Source of the DNA: Marinobacterium marinum
GTDB taxonomy: Bacteria; Pseudomonadota; Gammaproteobacteria; Pseudomonadales; Balneatricaceae
Reading direction: 5' to 3'
DNA: 64,000 nt
NCBI RefSeq assembly: GCF_013868415.1
Contig: NZ_JACEMT010000038.1
Coordinates: 22,961-86,960, forward strand
Part shown: positions 44,615 through 54,731 of the stretch, one piece after another
How the letters are laid out: every line of letters starts with the position of its first letter
Numbering within the stretch: the stretch's first letter is position 1
Notes under the pieces: model-generated
Database searches by the model: none
What the model was told of the DNA's origin: nothing
The model's input: only the letters and a program-made list of their open reading frames with translations
Translations under genes and position numbers: made by a program

Positions 44615-46347
44615 TGTTTCGCTGTCTCCTGCTGACACTGCTGCTCTGGCTGCCGACTGCCTACGCACTCAACGAGTCCCTCGCCCCGGAGCATGCGACC
44701 GGCTGGCAGCGTACGGAAAGCGTCACCGCCGACCACGCTCTGGTAGTCAGCGCACACCCGCTGGCAACTCGAGCCGGCATGTACCTGCTGGACAACAACG
44801 GCAGTGCCCTGGATGCCGCCATCGCAATCCAGGCCATGCTGACGCTGGTCGAGCCTCAGTCTTCAGGCATTGGCGGCGGCGCTTTTTTGCTCTACTGGGA
44901 TGCCCAACAGCAGCAGCTGTTTGCCTATGATGGCCGTGAAACCGCCCCCGCTGCAGCAACTCCCGACCTGTTCCTCAATCAGGACGGCAGCCCCATACCC
45001 TGGCAACAGGCACTGGTCGGCGGCCGCTCGGTCGGAACGCCAGGCGTGCTGCGCATGCTGGAACTTGCGCATCAACGTCATGGCCGGCAGCCCTGGCGAG
45101 AGGCATTTGCTCCCGCCATTCAACAGGCCGATGTCGGATTCGACGTCACGCCCCGTCTGCATCAGCTGATCGCCTCCGACATCAATCCCGGACTGAAACA
45201 GACACCGGCAACACGCCAATACTTTTTCACGGAGGATGGTCAGCCCTTGCCCGTCGGCACCCGCCTGCGCAACCCGGCGCTGGCGCACTCGCTGCGCCTG
45301 ATTGCGCAGCAGGGAGCTGACGCCCTGTACACCGGCCCATTGGCGGACCAGATCATTGCGGCAGTACAAACGGCCGACACGAACCCGGGGCGTCTGCAAC
45401 ATGGTGATCTGGCGGGCTATCAGGCACGAGAGCGCACACCTCTGTGCCGCCCCTATCGGACATACCACGTATGCGGTTTTCCGCCGCCCTCATCCGGCGG
45501 CGTTACGCTGCTGCAGATTCTGGGGTTGATGAACACCCAGGCGATCACCCTTGATCAGGTACCGGACGCGGCGTTCAGCCACCTGCTGACGCAGGCCAGT
45601 CGGCTGGCCTATGCGGACCGAAACCGCTATGTCGCCGACAGCGATTTTGTCGATGTGCCGGTCAAGCCTCTGTTGGCACCGTCCTACCTGCATCAGCGGG
45701 CTCTGCATATCAATCCGGAACGAGATATGGGCCAGGCCAAAGCCGGGCGCCCCGTCCCGCTGATCCGCAGCGACGACCAGGCCCCCGAACGCCCGTCGAC
45801 CAGCCACTTCGTGATACGTGATGCTCAGGGCAACATGGTTTCGATGACCTCCAGCATCGAAATGGCATTTGGCTCCACCCTGATGGTTGGCGGCTTCCTG
45901 CTCAACAACCAGCTGACCGATTTTTCCTTTGTCCCCGAGCAGAACGGTCGCCCGGTCGCCAACCGCATCGCCCCCGGCAAGCGCCCACGCAGCTCCATGG
46001 CACCCCTGATCATTCTTGATCAGGACCACACGCCGGTGGCGGCTCTGGGCTCACCGGGTGGCAGCCGTATCATTAACTATGTGGCCCAAAGCCTCCTGCT
46101 GATGCTGCACACGGAGCTGTCACTGCAGGAGATTCTGCAGCAGGGGCATGTGAGCAACCGCAATGGCATCACTGAACTGGAAGCCGGTACAACAGCAGAA
46201 CAGCTGGCACCGACACTACAGGCGCTCGGACACAAGATCGACATACGCGAGCTGAACAGCGGCATTCATGCCCTGCGCTTGCGTCAGGATGGTCGCTGGG
46301 AGGCCGGGGTCGACCCACGCAGGGAAGGCGAAGCGCAGGGGCACTGA
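44611..46347 (+). CDS. ggt: Gamma-glutamyltransferase
   Basis: A 578-residue periplasmic Ntn hydrolase precursor. Signal peptide 1-19 (LLLWLPTAYA). The catalytic Thr397 (TSHFVIRDAQGNMVSMTSS) is where the proenzyme cuts itself into large and small subunits. Other sites: EPQSSGIGGGAFLLY, the gamma-glutamate-binding Arg in YDGRETAPAAA, and LGSPGGSRI. It cleaves glutathione and transfers the gamma-glutamyl group. Start ATG 44611 overlaps the asparaginase-like gene. A 9-bp hairpin spans the stop codon. Confidence 0.95.
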   Translation: MMFRCLLLTLLLWLPTAYALNESLAPEHATGWQRTESVTADHALVVSAHPLATRAGMYLLDNNGSALDAAIAIQAMLTLVEPQSSGIGGGAFLLYWDAQQQQLFAYDGRETAPAAATPDLFLNQDGSPIPWQQALVGGRSVGTPGVLRMLELAHQRHGRQPWREAFAPAIQQADVGFDVTPRLHQLIASDINPGLKQTPATRQYFFTEDGQPLPVGTRLRNPALAHSLRLIAQQGADALYTGPLADQIIAAVQTADTNPGRLQHGDLAGYQARERTPLCRPYRTYHVCGFPPPSSGGVTLLQILGLMNTQAITLDQVPDAAFSHLLTQASRLAYADRNRYVADSDFVDVPVKPLLAPSYLHQRALHINPERDMGQAKAGRPVPLIRSDDQAPERPSTSHFVIRDAQGNMVSMTSSIEMAFGSTLMVGGFLLNNQLTDFSFVPEQNGRPVANRIAPGKRPRSSMAPLIILDQDHTPVAALGSPGGSRIINYVAQSLLLMLHTELSLQEILQQGHVSNRNGITELEAGTTAEQLAPTLQALGHKIDIRELNSGIHALRLRQDGRWEAGVDPRREGEAQGH

Positions 46348-46357
46348 ATGCCCCTGC
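46335..46357. other. Hairpin over the ggt stop codon, between convergent ggt and spoT
   Basis: A perfect stem GCAGGGGCA (46335-46343) / TGCCCCTGC (46349-46357) with loop CTGAA. No T-run on either strand, so it may act as an mRNA end stabiliser or weak terminator for both genes. Confidence 0.5.
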
Positions 46358-46369
46358 AGGGATCTTCGG

Positions 46370-48493
46370 TTACTGGCGGGTAATGTGTGTGACCGAACTC
46401 AATCCTCGCAACTTGCGAATCACCCGCGCCAGGTGAACACGATTATAGACGGTCAGTTCCATCTGTACGCTGCAGAGCTGACCGTCACGCTCCCCGCTGT
46501 CGATCTTCAGCAGGTTGGCCCCCACATCTGCAGCTGCCGTTGCCAGATTGGCAATGATGCCCCGCTGTGAGCGCACTTCCAGTTGCAGTCCCACTACAAA
46601 CTCTTCCTCGTTGTTGTGCGGTGCGGACCACTCCAGATAGATGGTCTTTTCAGGGTTGTCGCGCAGGTAGCCTATATTGCGACACTCGGTACGGTGAACC
46701 ACCAGCCCTCGGCCACTGCTGATATGGCCGATAATCGCATCGCCCGGAATCGGGTGACAACAGCGTGCGTATTGCATCACCATGCCTTCGGCACCACGAA
46801 TCGCCAACGCCCGTCCCTGCTCGGCAGGCGAGTCGTCTGTTTCGCTATGCGCTTCCGGGCGCAGGCGCCGCGCTACGACATAAGCCATGCGGTTGCCCAT
46901 GCCGATATCTTCCAGCAGGTCGTCCAGTGTCTTGAAATCGGCATCCTGCAGTAACTGAGCCAGGCGCTCGGAATCAATATCCTCTACCGAGGCGCCATAA
47001 TTGCCCATGAACTGCCCCAGCAGACGCCGCCCCAGTTCAATGGACTCATTGCGCTGCTGACTTTTCAGAAAGTGACGAATACTGGTACGCGCCTTGCCGG
47101 TCACGACAAAATTCAGCCACGCCATGTTGGGCTGCGCACGCGGAGTGGTGATGATTTCGACCGTTTGCCCGCTTTCCAGCGGTTCCGACAGCGGCGCCAG
47201 GCGCCGATTGATTCGACAGGAGACACAGGAGTTGCCGATATCGGTGTGAACGGCATATGCGAAATCGACCGGAGTTGCCCCTCTGGGCAGTTCCAGAATT
47301 CTCCCCTTGGGGGTAAAGATATACACCTCGTCGGGGAAGAGGTCCTTTTTCACGCTTTCGATGAACTCCATCGAGTCACCGGCGTTCTGCTGCATTTCCA
47401 GCAGACCCTGCACCCATTTGCGTGCTCGATTGTAGGACCCCAAGGCCGTCTCGGTGCTGCCGTTAACCTTGTAGTGGCTATGTTCAGCAATGCCCTGACT
47501 GGCCACGGCATCCATGTCTCGTGTGCGAATCTGCACTTCGATGGTCATGCCACGCGCGCCGAACAGGACCGTGTGCAATGACTGGTAACCGTTGGCTTTG
47601 GGAATAGCGATATAGTCTTTGAAGCAGCCGGGAACCGGCTTGTACAGGTTGTGTACCGCACCAAGAATGCGATAACACTCATCTACGCTGTCGGTCACAA
47701 CGCGAAACGCGAATACATCCATGATATCGGCAAAGGCCTTGCGCTGGACCTTCATCTTGCGATAAATGCTGTACAGGTGTTTTTCACGACCACTGACCCG
47801 GCCATTCAGACCTTCCTGGTCCAACCGGTTCTGTACGCTTTCACGCACCTGCTCAATGATATCCTTGCGTTGGCCTCGTGCGTGCACAACCGCACGACGT
47901 ATACGCTTGGCTCGCATCGGATAATAGGACTGGAATGCCAGATCCTCCAATTCAACCTGGAGATCGCGCATCCCCAGGCGGGCCGCGATCGGGGCATAGA
48001 TATCCAGCGTTTCGCGCGCGATGCGGCGCTGTTTGTCGGGGCGCATCGCGCCCAGCGTACGCATATTGTGCAAACGGTCGGCCAGCTTGACCAGAATGAC
48101 GCGGATATCCTCCGCCATCGCCAACACCATTTTCTGGAAGTTTTCCGCCTGAGCTTCGGCCTTGGTCTCAAACTCCAGATGAGTCAGCTTGGACACACCG
48201 TCCACGATATCGGCCACCGACGTACCGAATTGTCCCTCGATACCCGTATAGTCAATTTCGGTGTCTTCAATCACGTCGTGCAACATGGCGGCCATCAGGC
48301 TCTGATGGTCCATGTGCATGCCGGCCAGAATATTGGCCACCGCCAGAGGATGCGTGACGTAGGGCTCGCCACTTTTGCGACGCTGGCCATCATGGGCCTG
48401 CTCGGCATAGAAATAGGCGCGCCGAACCCGAGCGATCTGCTCCGGGCTCAGATATTCGACAAGGCGATCAGAAAGGGCGTCTATCGTCGGCAT
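46370..48493 (-). CDS. spoT: Bifunctional (p)ppGpp synthase/hydrolase SpoT
   Basis: A 707-residue SpoT/Rel protein. HD hydrolase with THPLAV, AAMLHDVIEDTE and NMRTL (about 45-155), synthetase domain (about 230-350, IYRKMKVQRKAFADIMDVFAFRVV in parts), TGS (about 385-450, EVYIFTPKGRILELPRGATPVDF in parts) and a C-terminal ACT domain (about 630-700). The intact HD motif identifies SpoT rather than RelA. GGAG is 6 nt before ATG 48493, so I prefer this to ATG 48499. It is last in the gmk-rpoZ-spoT operon. The gap to rpoZ holds a GGCTGG/CCAGCC hairpin and a doubled GCTAAGG. Confidence 0.95.
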   Translation of the reverse strand: MPTIDALSDRLVEYLSPEQIARVRRAYFYAEQAHDGQRRKSGEPYVTHPLAVANILAGMHMDHQSLMAAMLHDVIEDTEIDYTGIEGQFGTSVADIVDGVSKLTHLEFETKAEAQAENFQKMVLAMAEDIRVILVKLADRLHNMRTLGAMRPDKQRRIARETLDIYAPIAARLGMRDLQVELEDLAFQSYYPMRAKRIRRAVVHARGQRKDIIEQVRESVQNRLDQEGLNGRVSGREKHLYSIYRKMKVQRKAFADIMDVFAFRVVTDSVDECYRILGAVHNLYKPVPGCFKDYIAIPKANGYQSLHTVLFGARGMTIEVQIRTRDMDAVASQGIAEHSHYKVNGSTETALGSYNRARKWVQGLLEMQQNAGDSMEFIESVKKDLFPDEVYIFTPKGRILELPRGATPVDFAYAVHTDIGNSCVSCRINRRLAPLSEPLESGQTVEIITTPRAQPNMAWLNFVVTGKARTSIRHFLKSQQRNESIELGRRLLGQFMGNYGASVEDIDSERLAQLLQDADFKTLDDLLEDIGMGNRMAYVVARRLRPEAHSETDDSPAEQGRALAIRGAEGMVMQYARCCHPIPGDAIIGHISSGRGLVVHRTECRNIGYLRDNPEKTIYLEWSAPHNNEEEFVVGLQLEVRSQRGIIANLATAAADVGANLLKIDSGERDGQLCSVQMELTVYNRVHLARVIRKLRGLSSVTHITRQ

Positions 48494-48578
48494 CAACATC
48501 TCCGCTAAGGGCTAAGGGCTGGCCAGCGCCAGCCACCTGTCCCTCTGATGATGCCGCATTACGGGCGCGGGGAAAAGG

Positions 48579-48791
48579 TCAGTCCCGTTCCGGTGTATCC
48601 ATCACTTCGCGATTGATCAGGTTTTCCGCGATCTCACGCAGCGCCACCACTGTGGGCTTGTCGTTTTCCCACTCGACCTTGGGGTCCTTGCCGCCAACAG
48701 CAATCTGACGCGCACGCTTGGACGCAACCATCACCAGTTCAAAGCGGTTTTCTACATTTTCCAGACAATCTTCAACGGTTACTCGTGCCAT
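48579..48791 (-). CDS. rpoZ: RNA polymerase omega subunit
   Basis: A 70-residue omega subunit: [35 protein letters not shown] and [15 protein letters not shown] match the family. It assists folding of beta-prime and takes part in the ppGpp site 1. It lies between gmk and spoT, the conserved order. Confidence 0.97.
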   Translation of the reverse strand: MARVTVEDCLENVENRFELVMVASKRARQIAVGGKDPKVEWENDKPTVVALREIAENLINREVMDTPERD

Positions 48792-48846
48792 TGCGACCTC
48801 GAACAGGGTTGGAAATAACTAAGGGACCGCACAGTTTACGGGGCTT

Positions 48847-49497
<651 letters not shown>

Positions 49498-49548
49498 TCA
49501 AAGCGCGCACTATAGCTTGACTGCAGCCGTTCAATCAAACCACCCGCA

Positions 49549-50832
49549 TCAGGCAAATGCCAGATCCCGCAAAAACAGTGCAATCTGCGGAAACATGATC
49601 AACAGTACCGCCGCCAGGATCAGCATCAACACAAAGGGAGGCGTACCGCGAATCACTTCCATATAGGGGCGCCTGAATATCGCAATAGCCGTAAAAATGT
49701 CACAGCCGAAAGGCGGCGTGGCTGAACCGATGGCAACCTGCAGGGTGATCAAAACCCCAACCAATACCGGATCAAGACCTGCCGATTCCACAACCGGCGC
49801 AAAGATCGGCACCAGCACCAGGATCACCACGATCGGGTCGACAAACATGCAACCGATGAAGAAGGCTACGGAGATGGCAATCAGTACACCCGTCGGGCCG
49901 GCCTCCGCCAGGCCCAACGAAGCCAGAATCGCCTGTGGAATCTGCGCAAAGGAAATGATCCAGGAAAACGCCGCACCCGCCGCTACCAGAATGAATACCA
50001 CGGCGGTAATCAGCCCCGTGGATTTGGCAATCGTGTACAGATCGACCGGCTTCAGTGCACGAAAAACAATGAATTCCAGAATCACTGCATAGAGCACACA
50101 GACCGCAGCCGCCTCCGTCGGGCTGAACACGCCCCCGTAGATGCCGCCTACGATGATGACCGGAAAGCCCAGCGGCCAGATCGCTCGGCGCACTGCCCGC
50201 CAGCGCTCCGGCCAGCTGGCCCTGGCCTCGGTTGGCACCTGGTGAATTCGGGCATAGACATAACTGTATAGCGCAAACATGCCAAGAATCAGAAAACCTG
50301 GGCCAACCCCGGCGATAAACAATTCGGAAATCGAGGTATTGGACACTACACCGTAAATGATCATGCCGATGCTCGGCGGAATCAGGAAGGCAATGTCACT
50401 GGCATTGATGATCAGGGCCAGTACAAAGCTGTCCTTGTAGCCCGCCTTAAGCATTTTCGGACGCAGAGGCGAGCCAACTGCCACCACGGTAGCCTGTGTC
50501 GAGCCCGATACCGCACCAAACAGGGTGCAAGCCGTTGCCGTGCTGATCGCCAATCCGCCACGCACATGGCCAATGAACTTCATCACCATTTCGATCAGAC
50601 GATCGGCCGAATGGCCACGTGTCATGATATCCGCCGCCAGAATGAACATCGGTACGGCGACCAGGGACGCCGGGCGGATACCGGCCATGAACTGCTGGAT
50701 CATGAAATCCATCTGATCCACACCGCCAAACATCGCCAGGAAGCCGATGAAGGCCGCAACAATCAGCGTCACCATCATCGGGAAGCCCAGCAGCAAGAGC
50801 ACGATCATTGTGCCGACCATCAACGCCGTCAT
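49549..50832 (-). CDS. TRAP transporter large permease DctM (system 2)
   Basis: A 427-residue TRAP-M protein of the usual length with 12 or so helices. It carries the family motifs FIGHVRGGLAISTATACTLFGAVSGS (in parts), ASDIAFLIPPSIGMIIYG, GVFSPTEAAAV and ATPPFGCDIFTA. Start ATG 50832. It is third in the operon dctP-dctQ-dctM. Sequence divergence from systems 1 and 3 in this window indicates a different substrate. No dedicated regulator gene is next to it. Confidence 0.92.
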   Translation of the reverse strand: MTALMVGTMIVLLLLGFPMMVTLIVAAFIGFLAMFGGVDQMDFMIQQFMAGIRPASLVAVPMFILAADIMTRGHSADRLIEMVMKFIGHVRGGLAISTATACTLFGAVSGSTQATVVAVGSPLRPKMLKAGYKDSFVLALIINASDIAFLIPPSIGMIIYGVVSNTSISELFIAGVGPGFLILGMFALYSYVYARIHQVPTEARASWPERWRAVRRAIWPLGFPVIIVGGIYGGVFSPTEAAAVCVLYAVILEFIVFRALKPVDLYTIAKSTGLITAVVFILVAAGAAFSWIISFAQIPQAILASLGLAEAGPTGVLIAISVAFFIGCMFVDPIVVILVLVPIFAPVVESAGLDPVLVGVLITLQVAIGSATPPFGCDIFTAIAIFRRPYMEVIRGTPPFVLMLILAAVLLIMFPQIALFLRDLAFA

Positions 50833-50874
50833 CCCTGCTCCTCCGCATGATGTCGATACTGCCTGCACCCTGGC

Positions 50875-51438
50875 CTAGCGATCGTCATAGCCATCCTTCA
50901 CCTGAGTCGACAGATAGACATCGTGCCCCGCCAGGTTCTTGAATACGGTCATCAGGTATTGGATCCCCGTGACCGCCAGCCCCAGGGGTACCCATACAAA
51001 TATCCACCAGACCGGTATCTGCAACGCCGGTAAGACACGACCCGAATCCGCCACGCTGCCGATGTAACGGAGCGAAAACCAGGTCAGCGCGAACATTACC
51101 AACGCGGTTCCCAGAGCGATAAAGGCCATCAGCCAGCGCCGTCCGGTCAGCGGCAGGGTGTCAAACAGCGCCGACATTCGAATATGGCGACCGTGACGTG
51201 CCGCATACCCGACACCGGCAAAGGTAATCATGACAATCAGGATGCGATTCACTTCTTCCGTGAAGAAGAAGCTGTACTGAAACAGAAAGCGGCCCACCAC
51301 ATTGGCCACGGTATTAAGCGCCATCAACAGGACGCCACCGCCCAGTATCAGGGCTTCGGCACGCCCCAGCCAGCGATCAAGCCAGACCAGAGGTGCCGGT
51401 AATTGCAAGGCCCGATCTGACGGGCGCTGTTCGGACAT
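50875..51438 (-). CDS. TRAP transporter small permease DctQ (system 2)
   Basis: A 187-residue four-helix small permease: ALILGGGVLLMALNTVANVVGRF (first helix in parts), FFTEEVNRILIVMITFAGVGYAARHGRHIRMSALFDTLP (family loop with HIRM) and two later helices. The gap of 62 nt to dctP carries a weak hairpin. dctM follows after 42 nt. Confidence 0.9.
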   Translation of the reverse strand: MSEQRPSDRALQLPAPLVWLDRWLGRAEALILGGGVLLMALNTVANVVGRFLFQYSFFFTEEVNRILIVMITFAGVGYAARHGRHIRMSALFDTLPLTGRRWLMAFIALGTALVMFALTWFSLRYIGSVADSGRVLPALQIPVWWIFVWVPLGLAVTGIQYLMTVFKNLAGHDVYLSTQVKDGYDDR

Positions 51439-51470
51439 GTTGTTATTATCTCGTCAGGCAGCTCATCCAG

Positions 51471-51493
51471 GGCCGACCTTGCGAGGGTCAGCC
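51471..51493 (-). other. Intercistronic hairpin between dctP and dctQ (system 2)
   Basis: GGCCGACC (51471-51478) and GGTCAGCC (51486-51493) pair with one mismatch around a 7-nt loop, directly after the dctP stop. It is weaker than in the other two TRAP operons but at the same relative place. Confidence 0.4.
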
Positions 51494-51500
51494 GATGCGT

Positions 51501-52520
51501 TTATTGAGCCTTGGCTGCATTCAGGTCCTGCTTGAACTGCTGCAGAAGCTGCCGGCCCGGGTCACCAGTCATCTCGATGAACTTGGCCTCAACCTCTTCA
51601 GCCGCGGCACGGAACGGCTGACGCTGCTCTTCCGTCAGACGCACGATCTTCATATCGGGCTTCTGTTCCAGAATTTTTTCCAGCGAGCGCTCGCTGAGCC
51701 CTTTCTGGTACACCATGATATGGTCAAAGGCAGCCTGCATCGCGTCCTGTACCAACTGCTGGTCCTGTTCGGGCAAACGATCAAAAAAGCGCTTGTTGGC
51801 CATGACTGCCGTCGTGAAGTTGTTATGTCCCGTAAAGGTCATCACGTCCGTCACTTCATACATTTTGGCGGACTCAACCCAGAACAGGGGGTTTTCCTGC
51901 CCCTGAATGATATTGGTCTGCAGACCGCCATAGACTTCGCCCCAAGGCAGGGGTGTGGGGGTAGCACCGAATGCCTTGTAGGATTCCACCAGCAACGGGT
52001 TGGTCATCACCCGAATCTTGACGCCATCCAGCCCGGCGGGGCTGTCAAAGGCCTCCTGTGTGGTAATCACCACCTCCCCTTCCGGGAACATTTTCAACAG
52101 CTCCAGCCCGTGCTGTGCGTAGATGGACTTGAAAGCCTCATTGATCGCTTTGCTGTTGCGGAAAAAATACTCCAGGCCATCATGTGTTTCAGGCAGCAGG
52201 TAGGGAATGAAGAAAATCTGGGCTTCCGGTATCAGCGAACCGGTAAAGCCCGGAGACTGGTCCACGAACTGCAACAGGCCGGCCTGGGCCTGCTCCATGA
52301 TATCCGCCGACTCACCCAGAGTGCCGTACGGAAACAGTTGCACGGTATGATCCGAATTGGCCTCAATGTGTTCCTTGAACTTGCTGGCATAGACCCCTTG
52401 AACATCGGTCAGTGCTTCTTCAAAGGCATACCGCCAGGTCGCGGCCTCGGCCGTTACAGCACTTCCCAGAGTCGCCAGTGCAACCGTGCACGCTCCCACC
52501 AGAGCTTTCAGCTTCGTCAT
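51501..52520 (-). CDS. TRAP substrate-binding protein DctP (system 2)
   Basis: A 339-residue periplasmic DctP-family protein. Signal peptide about 1-25 (ALATLGSAVTAEAA|TWRYAFEE). Binding-domain motifs: TLGESADIMEQAQAGLLQF, the Arg-containing GVKIRVMTNPLLVESYKAF and GEVYGGLQTNIIQGQENPLF. Ligand unknown. ATG 52520 is preferred for its position before the signal sequence and a GGGAG upstream; the open frame extends to 52724 but that is the promoter region. Confidence 0.9.
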   Translation of the reverse strand: MTKLKALVGACTVALATLGSAVTAEAATWRYAFEEALTDVQGVYASKFKEHIEANSDHTVQLFPYGTLGESADIMEQAQAGLLQFVDQSPGFTGSLIPEAQIFFIPYLLPETHDGLEYFFRNSKAINEAFKSIYAQHGLELLKMFPEGEVVITTQEAFDSPAGLDGVKIRVMTNPLLVESYKAFGATPTPLPWGEVYGGLQTNIIQGQENPLFWVESAKMYEVTDVMTFTGHNNFTTAVMANKRFFDRLPEQDQQLVQDAMQAAFDHIMVYQKGLSERSLEKILEQKPDMKIVRLTEEQRQPFRAAAEEVEAKFIEMTGDPGRQLLQQFKQDLNAAKAQ

Positions 52521-52745
52521 CTCGGATCTCCCACTCGTCATCTGTTCGGCAGGGCCCGCTCGAGCCCCCTGACCACTTCCATAGCGCAGCCCTTTTAAAT
52601 ACTTAGCATATCTATGCATTACGATGCAAAGGAAGGCGACGTTAGCCGCATGACCATCCGCAAGCTGCAATACAAAGAGCAAAAGCTGCCGTAAAAATGG
52701 CATGATTGCTGCTTTTTCATGCAAAATAAAAGGAAATACGCCAAA
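52521..52745 (-). promoter_or_regulatory. Promoter region of TRAP operon 2
   Basis: No gene is visible. The minus strand is AT-rich around 52590-52625. A TGCAT-TACG-ATGCA inverted repeat (52615-52628) could be an operator, and ATGCAAA recurs at 52624-52630 and near 52719-52725. No -24/-12 match was found here, unlike TRAP operon 1. Confidence 0.35.
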
Positions 52746-52792
52746 AATACAAAAAGCATCGCATGGCGAAAATTTCCGATAACGATGCTTTT
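52743..52792 (-). terminator. Intrinsic terminator of yicC
   Basis: On the minus strand AAAAGCATCG (52792-52783) pairs with CGATGCTTTT (52761-52752), a 10-bp stem around a 21-nt loop that can pair further (CGGAAA/TTTTCG), followed by TGTATTTTT. It lies 34 nt past yicC and isolates TRAP operon 2 from it. Confidence 0.85.
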
Positions 52793-52826
52793 CCGTATTG
52801 CCTGTTCGATTGGAGCCGGTGAGGCT

Positions 52827-53690
52827 CTATTCGATATTCTGGATCTGCTCGCGCATCTGCTCGATCAGTACCTTCAGTTCAACTGCGTTACGCGTCGTGG
52901 CGGCGACAATAGACTTGGATGACAGGGTATTGGCTTCCCGATTAAGTTCCTGCATCAGGAAATCCAAACGCCGCCCGACAGGACCTTTTTGCTCAAGGAC
53001 CCGACGCACTTCCTGAATGTGGGTCTGCAGCCGGTCCACCTCTTCATCCACATCCGCTTTCTGGGCCATCAGCACTATTTCCTGCTCCAGCCGCTCCGCA
53101 TCCAGCCCCGTTGCCAGCTCATACAGCTTCTGTTGCAAGTTATCACGCTGTGCCTGCAGAATCTGCGGCATCATTTTCTGAATCTCGGCGACAATGACCC
53201 CAATGCTGTCCAACCGTTGCGCCACCAGCTGCTTCAACTCAAGCCCTTCCCGCTCACGTCCGGCAACCAGGTCTTTCAGGGCCGACCGAAAGACAACCAG
53301 CGCCTGCTGCTTCACTTCACGCATATCAAGCGTCGATTCAACCAACACGCCGGGCCAGGCCAGCAGTTCCAGCGGGTTCAACGCCTGCATTTCAACTCCG
53401 GCGATCCGCACGTCACGCGTTGCTGCCAGTACTTCATGCAGGCGCGTGGAGTCGACTTGCAAAGTTTCCGCCGACTTTTCCGGTACAAATCTCAGCGTTG
53501 CCTCCACCTTGCCGCGACTGACGGCATGACGCAGCGCTTCGCGCAGGTGCCCCTCGATGTCCCGCAGGGACTCGGGCAAGCGAAAATGCGGCTCCAGATA
53601 ACGATGATTAACCGAGCGCAGCTCCCAAATCAAGGTCCCCCAGGGCTGCTGCATCTCCTGTCGCGTAAAGGCGGTCATGCTTCGTGTCAT
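52827..53690 (-). CDS. yicC: YicC-family RNA-processing protein
   Basis: A 287-residue YicC protein, from MTRSMTAFTRQE at the N-terminus through ELRSVNHRYLEPHFRLPE to the C-terminal GRRLDFLMQELNREANTLSSKS (in parts) that defines the family. YicC members are reported as endoribonucleases acting on RyhB-like small RNAs in E. coli. It is divergent from rph, the universal neighbour. In Pseudomonas gmk follows downstream; here TRAP operon 2 stands between them. Confidence 0.93.
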   Translation of the reverse strand: MTRSMTAFTRQEMQQPWGTLIWELRSVNHRYLEPHFRLPESLRDIEGHLREALRHAVSRGKVEATLRFVPEKSAETLQVDSTRLHEVLAATRDVRIAGVEMQALNPLELLAWPGVLVESTLDMREVKQQALVVFRSALKDLVAGREREGLELKQLVAQRLDSIGVIVAEIQKMMPQILQAQRDNLQQKLYELATGLDAERLEQEIVLMAQKADVDEEVDRLQTHIQEVRRVLEQKGPVGRRLDFLMQELNREANTLSSKSIVAATTRNAVELKVLIEQMREQIQNIE

Positions 53691-53834
53691 AATCGATCAA
53701 TCTCTATTAGAATTGCGTCTTCAATATTCTAACAGCCATCCGTACGCCCTGCGCGAACAGGATGGAGACACATAAGGGTAGGCCACATGAGTTCGAGCTT
53801 TTCGGAACAACTGCAGAACCTAGGACTGAACAAA

Positions 53835-54557
53835 ATGCGTCCCAGCGGAAGACAGCCGGACCAGATGCGCGATATCCGTATTACCCGTCATTTTACCCGT
53901 CATGCCGAAGGCTCGGTTCTGGTCGAATTCGGTGATACCAAAGTCATTTGTACCGCCACTGTCGACCGTGGCGTACCCCGTTTTCTGCGCGGCAGCGGTT
54001 CAGGATGGGTCACGGCCGAATACGGTATGCTGCCTCGCTCAACCAACACACGCAGTGACCGCGAAGCCGCTCGCGGCAAGCAGACCGGTCGCACCATCGA
54101 GATTCAGCGCCTGATCGGCCGCTCCCTGCGGGCTGCGCTGGACCTGAATAAACTGGGTGAAAATACCATCACCATCGACTGCGACGTGATTCAGGCTGAC
54201 GGGGGCACTCGAACCGCTTCCATTACCGGCGCCTGCGTGGCGCTGATGGACGCTATCGCCGTGCTGAAGAAGGACAAAAATGGCGCCATGAAGGGCAACC
54301 CGGTCAAGCAGATGATCGCGGCCGTTTCCGTCGGCATCTACAAGGGCGAGCCGGTACTGGATCTGGATTACGCTGAAGACTCCGCCGCTGAAACCGATAT
54401 GAACGTCATCATGACAGACGCCGGTGGCTTTATTGAGGTGCAGGGCACCGCCGAAGGAGCTCCCTACTCACAGGATGAGCTGAATGCCATGCTGGCACTG
54501 GCTCGAAAAGGCATTTCCGAACTGTTGGAACTGCAGCAGCAAGCTCTGGCCGACTGA
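53835..54557 (+). CDS. rph: Ribonuclease PH
   Basis: A 240-residue phosphorolytic 3'-5' exoribonuclease trimming tRNA precursors. [70 protein letters not shown] and [20 protein letters not shown] (in parts) are all RNase PH. I start it at ATG 53835, where RNase PH normally begins. A second in-frame ATG at 53787 has a better ribosome site (GGGTAGG) and would add [15 protein letters not shown], so the longer form may be real. A 9-bp hairpin follows at 54568-54597. Confidence 0.95.
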   Translation: MRPSGRQPDQMRDIRITRHFTRHAEGSVLVEFGDTKVICTATVDRGVPRFLRGSGSGWVTAEYGMLPRSTNTRSDREAARGKQTGRTIEIQRLIGRSLRAALDLNKLGENTITIDCDVIQADGGTRTASITGACVALMDAIAVLKKDKNGAMKGNPVKQMIAAVSVGIYKGEPVLDLDYAEDSAAETDMNVIMTDAGGFIEVQGTAEGAPYSQDELNAMLALARKGISELLELQQQALAD

Positions 54558-54567
54558 GTCTCTCCCC

Positions 54568-54597
54568 TGCCGGACCAGCGCGCACCTCGGTCCGGCA
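54568..54597 (+). terminator. Probable terminator of rph
   Basis: A perfect 9-bp stem TGCCGGACC (54568-54576) / GGTCCGGCA (54589-54597) with a 12-nt loop, followed by pyrimidine-rich CCTCCTTCCCT rather than pure T. It separates rph from the catabolic island. Confidence 0.6.
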
Positions 54598-54648
54598 CCT
54601 CCTTCCCTGCCTTCCCTCAATCCAGATCTTGCATTACTCGCTCAACCT

Positions 54649-54691
54649 CGTAGTACTACGTATATACCTAAGTATTCGGGAATCCTATTCT
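54649..54691 (+). promoter_or_regulatory. Island promoter 1 with CGTAGTACTACG operator
   Basis: The palindrome CGTAGTACTACG (54649-54660) is followed by ATAT (54662-54665), TAAGTA (54669-54674) and TATTCT (54686-54691). The same elements recur at the same spacing before the TRAP genes (58879-58921). The last hexamer sits where a -10 would be and no good -35 exists, so the palindrome is centred near -43, the place for a class II activator. Most likely ligand: the PAS-LuxR protein of the island. Confidence 0.65.
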
Positions 54692-54731
54692 GTCAGCACA
54701 ATAAAAAAGCTCTGTCAGTAGGAGAACGATC

